In this document: positions 9,952 through 20,617 of the stretch, in pieces
Numbering within the stretch: the first letter of the stretch is position 1
Layout of the letters: the number at the start of each line of letters is the position of its first letter
Source: Nemertoderma westbladi
Taxonomy: Eukaryota; Xenacoelomorpha; Nemertodermatida; Nemertodermatidae
Direction: 5' to 3'
Assembly (NCBI GenBank): GCA_032718475.1
Contig: JAUCBJ010000463.1
Span: 1-49,365 of the forward strand
Length of the DNA: 49,365 nt
Notes under the pieces: model-generated
What the model was told of the DNA's origin: nothing
The model's database searches: none
What the model saw: only the letters and a program-made list of their open reading frames with translations
Program-made: the position numbers and the translations under genes

Positions 9952-11924
9952 GGGTAAACTGGGGTAATTTGGGACAAAATCGTCCTTTAAAGCTTTTTTC
10001 ACAATCTTAAAAACATTTTTTTGATAATCCGACCTTATCAAGTATGCACCATGAAAACATTCTATCAAACTAATTACTTAATTTTTATTTTCAAATAATT
10101 AATTAGCATTTTTTAATTAATATTCATCAGTGTCCCAAATTACCCCAGCATGGGGTAATTTGGGACAGTTGGGGGAATTTGGGACATAACATAAATCGAA
10201 CTGTAGTAGCCCTAGCCCATTGTAATTGACACAAACTTTGTTGAGAAATTGTACAATGCATCAATATGACCAAAAGTTGAGATTTTAGAGATTATTCCAC
10301 ACCTCCAGTACAACAGTCTCCCGCTAGAGGGCTACATGTCAGACATTAATAAATGTCCTCCCATCTGCCATCTCTTTGCATTTAATCCGACCAACAGATC
10401 ATGCTGAAATTTGTCATATTTGTATTAGACCGACCATATTAGCTGTCATGTGTTATTCAAAGGGGGCTAATCTGTATGCAGTTCCTTAGTCTGCCACTAG
10501 AGGGCCGAATGTCTGAAAGTGAAATGGCTCATTCCGTTATTTATGATCCGTTCAAGCTGAAACTTGTCAAATATGTTATATGCCGTCTGTCTGTATGTGC
10601 TCAGCTAGAATACATCCTGCGTCAGTGGGCTGCTGCTGATGTGTCTTTTGGTGGGGTCGGTAATTGTAATGCAGGTCTCCAGTCTACTTCTAGAGGGCAA
10701 AATGTATGAAAGTTGAAAGTGATAACCTTCCACTCCCCCGTTGCCGTTATGTACCAATTTACTTGATCTTAACCTGTTTAAGCTGAGTCTTGTAATATAA
10801 GTACCACAACGACTACATACATACTACTACATGAAGTGTCTTTTTGAGGAAGGTGATTTATCTGCAGTTCTCCAGTCTGCTGCTAGAGGGCGAAATGTCT
10901 GAAAGTGAAACCTTCTCCCATTTCCGTGATTCTAATTCGTTTACCTTTATCCAGTTATCTGAATCTTGGGAAAGTATGTACTAATGTACTATAGGCCCTA
11001 ATATACCACATGTGACATGTTGAATCTTTTGTGAAGGTTATCGGTCATCTTTTCTCAAGTCTGCTGCTAGACTGCTAGAGGGCGAAATATCTGAAAGTGA
11101 CATCCTTGACTCATTCCATTCACTGAAACTTGTCAAATGTGATGTATTTTTGTATAATCTTGTATTATACAATCTTGTATAATCTGTATGTAAGTATATT
11201 TATATTGCTCTGTTTAGAATACATCCTGCATCAGTAGTCAGGTAGTGTGCTGTTGCTGTGTCTTGGTGCGGTCGGGAATTGATCTACAGTTCTCCACTCT
11301 GCTGCTAGAGGGCAAAATGTGTGAAAGTGATCTTCCGCTTACCCCTGTACCCATGTCTCCATTTCCTTCATTTTAATCTGTTTAAGCTGAGTCTTGGAAT
11401 ATATGTATAGTACCAGACCACGACTACATGCTGCGTGGCTGCCGCTGCATCTTTTTGAGTAAGGAATGTGATTAATCTGCTGCTGCTGCAGTTCTCCAGT
11501 CTGCTGCTAGAGGGCGAAATGTTGAATGAAAGGCCTTCTTGATTTTAATTGATTTTAATTTGTTAACCATAAGCCTGTAAGCTGAATCTTGGCAAAGTAT
11601 GTATTAGGCTATAGGCAGATAGGATAGGCCCTACTACAGTACTATACCTACTATATAGGTTATCTGTCATCTCTTCAGTTCTCCAGTCTGCCGCTAGTGG
11701 GCGAAATGTCTGAAAGCGAACACCTTACACTTGCTGGTGACGGCTAGTCTATCCGACATCCCTACATCATTTAAAATAGGCATATCAAGTCTGAAGCTAA
11801 GTGTAGGCCTATAATTTAAGCAACCCACCAAACCCCACTGCAATCACAGTTAAGAAAATACCTGTCCCAAATTACCCCAGCCTGTCCCAAATTCCCCCAT
11901 GTCCCAAATTACCCCAGTTTACCC
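9952..11924. mobile_element. TA-flanked element with GGG...CCC ends
   Basis: Both ends share an inverted repeat beginning GGGTAAACTGGGGTAATTTG (24-25 bp match), with TA on each side (9950-9951 and 11925-11926). Subterminal copies of GGGGTAATTTGGGACA and its complement recur at about 10135-10190 and 11865-11910. A TA duplication suggests a Tc1/mariner- or pogo-like mobiliser. No transposase frame is present. Most of the interior is the roughly 195-bp periodic array at 10321-11702. Confidence 0.8.
10321..11702 (+). repeat. Array of eight CTCF-like motifs, about 195-bp period
   Basis: Eight diverged units, each with a core such as CCACTAGAGGGC or CTGCTAGAGGGC followed by AAATGTCTGAAAGTGA-like sequence. 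Cores are at 10321-10332, 10494-10505, 10687-10698, 10880-10891, 11072-11083, 11302-11313, 11504-11515 and 11691-11702. Spacing is 173-230 bp. The core resembles the animal CTCF consensus CCASYAGRKGGCRS; the second unit matches its first twelve positions. Binding is an inference. Confidence 0.8.
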
Positions 11925-13307
11925 TAATTCGTCATTTTACCATATTTTGGGGTAAATTAAATTTCCAAAACAAAGGCTCAAAAAAAGGTATTTTGGGGTA
12001 ATTCTAAACTATTTTGGGGTATTTTGGGGTAATTCTAAACTATTTTGGGGTATTTTGGGGTAGTTTTATACTATTTTGGGGTCTTTTGGGGTATTTTGGG
12101 GTAATTCGTAGGACCGCTTGATAAAAATGTTTGTTGTAGCCTACTCCTGTAATCTAAGAAATACTGAAATATTGAATAGGCCTATAGCGGATTTTCCGAC
12201 ATTATTATGATATTGCCACCTGCCAGTCTGGTTCCTGGCTTAATTTGACATTATGTCAAATTTGACATTTTGCTTTTCAAATTTGACATTTCATGCTAAA
12301 TTTGACATGGAAAAAGAGAAAAAGTGCTTTGGGAGTTCAATTATTTAATTGGGAATCTGAATTTTTATATGTAGACATTAATTTGCCATTTGAACATTTT
12401 CACCAGGGGTAATTGAAATTCACCAAGAATTTTTTGAAATAATTACGTTTTAAATTCTGCAAGATTCAAATTTGACATGACATTCCAAATTTGACATATA
12501 ATATTCAGTAGTATAAATATATAAGACGATTTGATGTTGAAGGTTTATTCAGTTATTATTAAATCTGTTTAATTGATCCGACACCGACATCAATTTTAAT
12601 TATTATAGCTTTACTGCTTTATATTTTAAACTGGACAACTGATGAAATGAAAAATGGGATATTTTATTACCGGTACGGATTCCTTCTGGAAAGGAGCAGG
12701 TTACAAAGGCACATTATTTTAACCAAAACAATAAACTAAACACAATAGAACAAGTTACAGTTTAATTTTTGAGAGTAATCAACTGTTAATTGTGTCCAAT
12801 TTCCCATGGAGAGGGATGCAAGTAATCAATTATATAAATTTTATATTGCGGCCAGACAGAGCCAAACATAGGCTGATAGGCTGATAGGTTAAGGTTGAAA
12901 GCTGGCTGCATAGAAATCATGGAAATGACATTTAATAACTAACCCGCAATCTTTAATCGCAATCTTTAAAAATAAACAAGAATCTGTAAATTATTTAAAG
13001 AACACAAATCATTGTTAGGCCTATATCTGTATATTATATCTACATGCAATTTCAGAACTCAATATCAATACAATTTATGAACCACAAAAGATTAGGACTA
13101 GTCACTAGTGCAATATAATATATATTCTAATGGCAGAATGGCTGAATGGTATGAAATGAATGATTCAGAACAGACTATTCATCAGTTTCAGGCTCCTCTT
13201 CTTTGGTACCTATTGCTCATATCTTGTTGGATTTGGAAGTACAAATCGACTAGTTCTTGTTTTTTCTTGGACAATTTAAGGAGTTCTGAGTATTCTACGA
13301 AATCAGA

Positions 13308-15204
13308 CAGTCGGTGAGAAGTCAAAAATTGGACTTCAAGTCCAATTTTAGACTTCAAGTCCAATTTTGGACTCCAAAGTCCAATATTGGACTTTAGTAC
13401 AACTCCAAGTGTACCCATGCTGCCATACTGTATATCGGTATTTAAATCAAAACTGCATCCCGTATCAGTACATATATATTACATAATTACAATGCAACAT
13501 TATTTTAATGATCAAATTAATTATTATAACTATAAGTATTATAAGCAGGGATCGCACGTACAGTCAGACATCAGTAGTTACTTTTTGCGGTAGTGGTATG
13601 GCTTTGCGGTAGCCTTACTGCCTTAGCGGTGTATACCGCGGTAGCGGTAGTTGAGTTATAGCTGTATAGTTCATTCATACCCATACCTGTGGTATTTTCG
13701 TATGGCAAAAATAAGACTACTGAAAACTGTAACCTATTATGTAATTGAGTTAATGTTTATTGAGTAATCGTTTTGATTAGGTTCACAGTGTCAAGTACAA
13801 TATACACATCTCTGCATCTCCAACCAGACACTATATAACGTTGGAGGTGTCTCATTCAGTCATTGGTTCCCCCAAGCTTGCCACTAGAACAAAGCCGCCC
13901 CCGCTTTGCAGGACATCGCTTTTAATTTAAGCCGTGAGGACCAGCCAGTGCACCTCATGGAGTGAATAAGCATGGTGGACAGCCCATGACTTTCTTGAGA
14001 CGCATCTTTCTTACTGTCTTAAAGGACACTGGCCTTGAAAATGCGGATGATCTAGCAAATGTTATGGGTGATAAGGCTGTAAGAGTGTAAGGGAGTTGTG
14101 GAGGCGCACTTTTGTCAACAAGCCGGCACAGCATTCTTAATACAGTAATAGGGTCTATACCGGTATATATAATGCAGCTGTAATGCAGCATGCCGATTGT
14201 AGTAGTAGTATGTGGTGAGGTGATAGGGCTCCTTCAATTGGTAAAGTTAAAAGTGGCCGTTTATTGTTTCAGTTAGAAAAGCCTGCATCTGTCAGTCTGT
14301 AACCTGTTCCTTTCCCTCAATTGGTTTATAATTATGACGTGTGTTACTTCTTACTTCTGTACTTATTATGTGGAGACCCCAACACGTTAATCAGTTAATA
14401 ATCCCCTTTCATTATACAGCTGTTTTAAAACACCCTTCCTGTTGTATGGAAAAATTAGAAGAGATGGTGGTAGCATCAACTTGTAGTATTTCTTTCTGAT
14501 ATGACTCCCATAGGCTTAGACGAAATAATAGCTTGTACTGTAGTTAGCCTTAGCAGCAGCTGTTGTTGGCAAACCTGGCATTGCTACCAGTTTCCACCAA
14601 ATATAATTTGTAATTAAATATTTGTTGGAGCATAATCTAATCTAGTCCTAAAGACTCTACTGCTCTAAAATCCTGGGTACATAAGGCTGTAAGGTTAGAC
14701 ATAACATGAATGTAAACAATATGCTAAAAGTAAAGTACAAAGTACCGGTACCTAGAATGCTAGAATGTACCATTTAGCCTATATTCTAAGTACAGTACAC
14801 TGAAGATACATACAGAGCTGCAAAGGTAACTTTCCATAACTTAAAAGCTGTCTGGCTGTCTCTCATCTGTCATGCTTCATGTACCTTTAAGTTTGATTCT
14901 CAATCTGTCAATGTCACGTCCAAAATTAGACTTAAAGTCCAATATTGGACTTTTGTAAAAATTCAAAGCCTTATAAAAAAAGTTCCCCCTGGTGAATTTC
15001 AGGTCCCCCTGTTCAAAACTCTTATTTTTTGATATATTTTCGATTAAAAAAAAAAAATCCCGCCCGATCCAATTACCCAAGGCCCTGGAACAATTGGCTG
15101 ATTTGAAGTCCAATATTGGACTCACAGAAGTCCAATTTTGGACTTGAACTGGAGTCGAAGTCCAATTTTGGACTCAAGTCCAATTTTTGACTTCTCACCG
15201 ACTG
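13308..15204. mobile_element. CAG-ended palindrome-rich element, copy A
   Basis: Starts CAGTCGGTGAGAAGTC and ends with its reverse complement; TCAGA is duplicated at 13303-13307 and 15205-15209. Both subterminal zones are arrays of palindromic units such as AGTCCAATATTGGACT. The interior contains a LINE 3' fragment (13781-14205) but no transposase. A second copy lies in the opposite orientation at 18620-20617. Confidence 0.88.
13781..14205 (+). pseudogene. LINE ORF2 3' fragment inside element A
   Basis: Matches 364-730 of the window (C-terminal end of the LINE ORF plus tail). It is broken by several short insertions, two of which are exact 5-bp duplications around CTG or CAG (13807-13819 and 13852-13864). 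Also present, reversed, in element B, so it was acquired before A and B separated. Confidence 0.85.
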
Positions 15205-15707
15205 TCAGACTGCCAATTAGACAAAATATCTATCAATTTTTCTCGCAGTTGCTCCGCAGTTAATTTTGCAATTGCTTCTGTTTTTACCCGGTCGATAGGC
15301 AAGCATATGTAGCATTTCCATCGAACTCGACTTGCTCACAGAGGGATTTGGGATTGCTCGTACACGTACATTGCCTGATTATATTTTTACTGAATACAAC
15401 TAAAGAAAGTACTATTAACTATTTGTTTAACTATTAAGTCAGTAAGTACTATCAACTACCAACCAACTACCCGTATTTGCCTTGACATCTGTCTGTCTGT
15501 CTTTTAACTATGCCTATAGACAGATAGATAGAATTTAAACAACGAAATGGCAATTTTGACATTAGTGACAAATTTGACATGCCACATGTCAAATTTGACA
15601 TAATGTCAAATTAAGCCGGGAACCAGACTGCCTGCAGATCTGGCCATACTGTCATAAACAGATAAAGGCCCGATCTGCCGATAGTGATTATGTAAATGCA
15701 GGGTGAC

Positions 15708-16418
15708 AGACCGAACGTAATCAGGATCGAATTTACAGATTTAACATAGTTTTTACGAATCGAACATAACCTCAATTATGTTACAGTGTTAGGTACTGTT
15801 CAAGGACAGCTCTACTAGCTGACTAGTAGAGTAGAAGTAGAGTAGTCTGGTAGTAGTAGAGCTGTCCTTGGTACTGTTACATTAGATCCTATAACTATGT
15901 TACATTCTGACATTCGATCTACAAATTACTAAGCTCGAATGTAACATACATTTATTTCAGTTCTGCAGTTGTGGTTTGATTTCAGGAGTTAAACGATGAA
16001 ATGCTTCATTTATTTACAGGAAGAAACAGTTTGGTGGGTAGAAAAAAACAAAGACCCAAGATCCAATTAAGTAACCTGCATATTCTTGTAACATGTGTTA
16101 ACTTTCGTTTATTGTTTTGGTTCCCCCAACACGCCTCTGTAACCTGCTCCTTTAAATAAAAGTAACCTGCAGACCTGCATAATCTTGTACCATGCTGCCA
16201 TGTGTTAACTTTCGTTTATTGCTGTATTGTGTTGGTTTCCCCAACACGTCTGTCAGTCTGTGGTAAGGGTAACCTGCTCCTTTAAATGTTAAATGGCAAT
16301 GTTACATTCGGGCTTAGTAATTTGTAGATCGAATGTAACATAGGCTGATAGGCCTAGTCTGATAGTTATAGGATCCAATGTAACATAATTGCGGTTACGT
16401 TCGATAGGGCCCCAGACT
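15708..16418. mobile_element. Fold-back element with long imperfect inverted repeats (copy 1)
   Basis: GATCCTATAACTATGTTACA and the following CGATCTACAAATTACTAAGC (15893-15945) are matched in reverse at about 16300-16380. Outer parts (GAACGTAA near 15714 and TTACGTTC near 16395) continue the symmetry. The interior has two copies of a module ending in AACCTGCTCCTTT. Exact ends and target duplication are not resolved. Confidence 0.55.
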
Positions 16419-16631
16419 GGAATCCATACACTTTGCGCCGGATTAATCCGGCCCTGGCTGCCTGGCAGGCTGGCTTAGCCTACCGCTTCAATACCGCTAG
16501 ACTAGGCCTACTTCTGTACTTTACCTGTTTACCGTTCACGCACCGTTGGATGTGAACAGGGCTTAAAACTGTAAAACGTGACTGCAGGCAGCAGCCAGCA
16601 GGGTAGCCGTAGCGGTAGGACTGTACCTGGC

Positions 16632-18129
16632 CCAGCCTGGAAAAAGTCACCCAGGCGCGCACAACGCCCGCGCACTTCATTGCCAACCGCGCATTCCCAT
16701 ATAGAAAAATCGCGCACCCCAAGAATCTTAACCGCGCACCCCAAAAATCTCAACCGCGCACCCAAAAAATTCAACCGCGCACCCCCAGACCCCGAAAATA
16801 AAAGGTAGGAGGATAGTGTGACAAACAAGTGTGGAAACAAGTGTGACGTTATGCTGTTATGAAAGGTTTTATTAAAAAAAATTTATATTTAAAATTGTAT
16901 GCCTACAGTATATTTCTCTAGTTCAATTTTGGAATAAAAAATTTCATTGCGAAATCTAATAACTATTTACATACATGTATAATGCGTACATGGAGTTCTT
17001 GGAAATGCTGCGACCAGAGTAAGTACGGAAACGGAAATAAGGTAGCATAATGTAATCAGGTCATACTGTATGTTTAGGTTAACCGATCACAGTTCTGAAT
17101 TAAAAATGTAATGTTCTTAGTGGAATCATATACATTTATTGGTATATTTACATTCATATTTATGTACTTTTATTTGTTTATTTAAAGGTCAGCAATAATA
17201 TTAAAGGTTTTAAAAAGAATATTAGAGAATTTCAAAACATATTTTCGGCCGAAATATTTTTTTACATTTGTTCAGCTCTTTCATTTGATGTCATTTTCGG
17301 CCGAAATTTCGGCCGAAATATTATATTACATTTTTTCAGCTCTTTCATTTGATGTCATTTTCGGCCGAATTCTCGACCGAAATTTCGGCCGAACATGTCA
17401 TCAAATGGAAGAGCTGAAAATGTAATAAAATATTTCGGTCGAGATTTCGGCCAAAATTTCGGCCGAAATTTCGGCCGAAAATGATATCAAATTGAAGAGC
17501 TGAAAAAATGTAATAATATATTTCGGCCGAAAATTCAGTCGAAATTTCGGCCGAAAATGACATCAAATGAAAGAGCTGAAAAAATGTAACAAAATATTTC
17601 GGCCGTTTTGAAATTCTCTAATATTCTTTTTAAAACCTTTAATATTATTGCTGACCTTTTGGCGTTAACGGCGCCTCATATTTACCTTGCCAAGTAATAG
17701 TGTTATGATAAAAAACTAATAAATTTTGAACTAAAAATTAACTGTTTTTCTAAACATATGCTTAAAACATATGTAAGTAATAAGTATGGAAATCGAAAAC
17801 GAAATAGTTGAAATAACCTGCCACGAATGCATATGACGACATAAATACATACAAGACGAAGACAATACATATGTCAATTAAAATTTCCGTACTTACATAT
17901 GTTTTCAGCATATGTGCAGAAAAACAGGAAAATTTTTGGCGCGCAAGAGCGCGCACACACACGCCATGTGCGCGCAAGCGCGTACACGTATGCCATGTGC
18001 GCGCAAGCGCGCACATGTGGCTTGCTCTGTGGGCGCACGGCGCACGTTTTTGGCCTTTTCTGCGCACGCGCACCCATTATTTTACCGCGCACAACGCGTT
18101 TTAATTTTTGCAAACATTTTCCAGGCTGG
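16632..18129. mobile_element. hAT-type non-autonomous element, 8-bp target duplication
   Basis: Perfect 13-bp ends CCAGCCTGGAAAA, with TACCTGGC duplicated at 16624-16631 and 18130-18137. Copy 2 has the empty site at about 41755-41765. Subterminal CCGCGCACCC words (16670-16790) and GCGCGCAAGCGCGCAC words (17938-18090) suggest transposase-binding repeats. No transposase is present. A 476-bp fold-back element is nested at 17184-17659. Confidence 0.88.
17184..17659. mobile_element. Fold-back MITE built of TTTCGGCCGAAA palindromes
   Basis: Near-perfect inverted repeats of about 55 bp (AAAGGTCAGCAATAATATTA at the left end) enclose repeated palindromes TTTCGGCCGAAA separated by copies of CATCAAATGAAAGAGCTGAA. 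The whole element can fold on itself. Confidence 0.85.
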
Positions 18130-18507
18130 TACCTGGCTGCCTGGCTGATCGGCAGATCGGTACTACAGTATGTACTACTGTATGTATGTAGGGCCTACTT
18201 GAATCGCTGAATGCTGCAATGTCTGAATGATTGAATGAATGATTTCGTTTATCAGTCTTTACTGTTTAGGCCTACTGCAGTACTAACTGTGTACTGAATG
18301 CAGAATGAAAAGGGAAAATGAAAAAAATAATGATTAGCTTTTGCCTAACAACAGTATTTTTAGGGTATAACTTTTGCGTAGAGGTATAGCCTACATAGAG
18401 GCTACATGTAGGTAGGTATGTGTAGCCTACATGTAGATGCACGTGTAGGGTGAATGTAGGTAGGTGTAGGTAGGTCTTTAAAAACAACAATGATGAATGA
18501 ATAGGCC

Positions 18508-18619
18508 TACACGGGGTACCCGGACCCGAACTTCCTCGATGAGATGCGAATGCGGCGAACGGGGGTGGTACCCGGAACAACCACGAAGAGATGCGCATAT
18601 GGCGGGCGGTGGTACCCGA
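18508..18619. repeat. About 45-bp GC-rich repeat, interrupted by element B
   Basis: Units reading GGTACCCGGAAC...GAGATGCG recur at about 18515, 18569 and 18612; the series continues after the insertion at 20623-20680. The interior of the MULE-like element is thus locally repetitive and GC-rich. A coding reading was considered, but the unit length shifts the frame. Confidence 0.55.
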
Positions 18620-20617
18620 CAGTCGGTGAGAAGTCAAAAATTTGACTTGAGTCCAAAATTGGACTTCGACTCCAGTTCAAGTCCAAAATTGGACTTCTGT
18701 GAGTCCAATATTGGACTTCAAATCAGCCAATTGTTCCAGGGCCTTGGGTAATTGGATCGGGCGGGATTTTTTTTCTTTAATCGAAAATATATCAAAAAAT
18801 AAGAGTTTTGAACAGGGGGACCTGAAATTCACCAGGGGGAACTTTTTTTTATAAGGCTTTGAATTTTTACAAAAGTCCAATATTGGACTTTAAGTCCAAT
18901 TTTGGACGTGACATTGTGAATCGAACTTAAAGGTACATGAAGCATGACAGATGAGAGACAGCCAGACAGCTGCTAAGTTATGGAAAGTTACCTTTGCAGC
19001 TCTGTATGTATCTTCAGTGTACTGACTGTACTGTACTTAGAATATAATGGTAGGCCTACATTATAGCATTCTAGGTACTTTGTACTTTACTTTTAGCATA
19101 TTGTTTAGTTTACAATTTACATTCATGTTATGTCTAACCTTACAGCCTTATGTACCCAGGACTTTATAGTGTCTTTAGGACTAGATTAGATTATGTTCCA
19201 ACAAATATTTAATTACAAATTATATTTGGTGGATACTGGTAGCAATGCCAGGTTAGCCAACTGCAGCTGCTGCTAAGGCTAACTACAGTACAAGCTACGA
19301 TTTCGTCTAAGGCTATGGGAGCCCTATCAGAAAGAAATACTACAAGTTGATGCTACCACCTGACCACCATCTCTTCTAATTTTTCCATACAACAGGAAGG
19401 GTATTATAAAACGGCTGGATAACAGGATAATGAAATGGGATTAGTAACTGATTAACGTGTTGGGGTCTCCACATAATAAGTACATAAGTAACAAGCAGAC
19501 AAGTAACACACGTCATAATCATAAACCAATTGAGGGAAAGGAACAGGTTACAGAGGCAGGCTTTTCTAACTAAAACAATAAACGGCCACTTTTGACTTTA
19601 CCAATTGAAGGAGCCCTATAACCTCACCACATACTACTACTACAATCGGCATGATTCATTGCAGCTGCATTATATATATAGCAGTCAGGCAGTATAGGCC
19701 CTATTATGTATTAAGAATGCTGTGCCGGCTTGTTAACAAAAGTGCGCCTCCACAACTCTCTTACACTTTTACAGCCTTATCACCCATGACATTTGCTAGA
19801 TCATCCGCATCTTCAAGGCCAGTGTCCTTTAAGACAGTACAGCAGTAAGAAAGATGCGTCTCAAGAAAGTCATGGGCTGTCCACCATGCAGCCATGCTTA
19901 TTCACTCCATGACTGCATGAGGTGCACTGGCTGGTCCTCACGGCTTAAAGCGATGTCCTGCAAAGCGGAGGCGGCTTTTTTCTAGTGTCAAGCTAGGGGG
20001 AACGAATGACTGAATGAGACACCTCCAACTCCAATGTTATATAGTGTCTGGTTGGAGATGCAGAGATGTGTGCATTGTCAGATTGTACTTGACACAGTGA
20101 ACCTAATCAAAACAATTAGTCAATAAACATTAACTCAATAACATAATAGGTTACAGTTTACAGTAGTCTTATTTTTGCCATACGAAAATACCACAGGTAT
20201 GGCAGTCAGTATGGGTATGAATGAACTATACAGCTATAACTCAACTACGCTACCGCGGTATACACCGCTAAGGCAGTAAGGCTACCGCAAAGCTATACCA
20301 CTAACGCAAAAAGTAACTACTGATGTCTGACTGTACGTGTGCGATCCCTGTTTATAACATTGTATAATACATATAATAATTAATTTGATCATTAAAATAT
20401 GTTGCATTGTAATTGTAATTAGGCCTATGTAATATAGGCCTATATGTACTGATACGGGATGCAGTTTTGATTTAAATACCGATATACAGTATGGCAGCAT
20501 GGCTGCATGGGTACACTTGGAGTTGTACTAAAGTCCAATATTGGACTTTGGAGTCCAAAATTGGACTTGAAGTCTAAAATTGGACTTGAAGTCCAATTTT
20601 TGACTTCTCACCGACTG
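18620..20617. mobile_element. CAG-ended palindrome-rich element, copy B (inverted relative to A)
   Basis: Same ends as copy A (CAGTCGGTGAGAAGTC), with CCCGA duplicated at 18615-18619 and 20618-20622. The content is the reverse complement of 13308-15204 with substitutions and many short footprint-like indels. It contains AGTCCAATATTGGACT palindromes and the LINE fragment at 19648-20102. Confidence 0.88.
19648..20102 (-). pseudogene. LINE ORF2 3' fragment inside element B
   Basis: Reverse-oriented counterpart of 13781-14205, with two additional CAG/CTG footprints private to this copy (19884-19896 and 19908-19920). Confidence 0.85.

Larger units (their letters stand above)
9710..12116. mobile_element. 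Non-autonomous element, CCCCAAAATA-rich ends, 8-bp target duplication
   Basis: The ends read GGTCCTACGAATTACCCC (left, after one G) and its reverse complement (right, before one G). Each leads into tandem TACCCCAAAA words. CTTGATAA is duplicated at 9702-9709 and 12117-12124. Copy 2 has the uninterrupted site (CTTGCTAA at about 40650). No transposase frame is present. It has itself been entered by the element at 9952-11924. The 8-bp duplication fits hAT or P-like families; the superfamily is not determined. Confidence 0.85.
8979..12132. mobile_element. Older inverted-repeat element, interrupted (copy 1)
   Basis: The left arm (TTATCAAGTCGGAG followed by C-rich sequence and AATAAAATGCTACGAAATTT) is matched in reverse complement at 9640-9709, and the extreme right end lies at 12117-12132 after an insertion. 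It has no coding capacity. Another short element (9086-9523) sits inside it and a 2407-bp element (9710-12116) sits in its right end. The target duplication is not resolved. Confidence 0.65.
13188..15389 (-). pseudogene. Unrecognised reading frame split by a transposon
   Basis: Reading on the minus strand, an open segment runs 15389 to 15205 and continues in frame from 13302 to the stop at 13190-13188 once the 1897-bp element and one copy of its TCAGA target duplication are removed. The joined frame is about 98 codons. Near its start are closely spaced cysteines (RQCTCTS and SLCEQ). The C-terminal part is a charged helix-rich stretch (LTAEQLREKLIDIL, LLKLSKKKQELVDL) likely to form a coiled coil. 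There is no ATG; a pyrimidine-rich tract ending in CAG immediately upstream (15390-15392) looks like a splice acceptor, so this may be a terminal exon. It could be part of the element's own gene or a captured host exon. No family was recognised. Confidence 0.5.
12224..15630. mobile_element. CAG-ended element, 5-bp target duplication, carries a broken reading frame
   Basis: Ends CAGTCTGGTTCC and reverse complement, followed inward by GGCTTAATTTGACA and several TTTGACAT words. CCTGC is duplicated at 12219-12223 and 15631-15635; copy 2 has the empty site near 40759. Without the younger element inside it (13308-15204), it is about 1.5 kb. It holds a minus-strand coding fragment (13188-15389) that is not recognised as a transposase. 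Confidence 0.85.

Noticed and set aside
17871-18210. Overlapping Arg/His/Ala-rich frames
   Set aside because: They lie in GCGCGCAC-rich subterminal repeats of the hAT-type element; several frames are open by composition.
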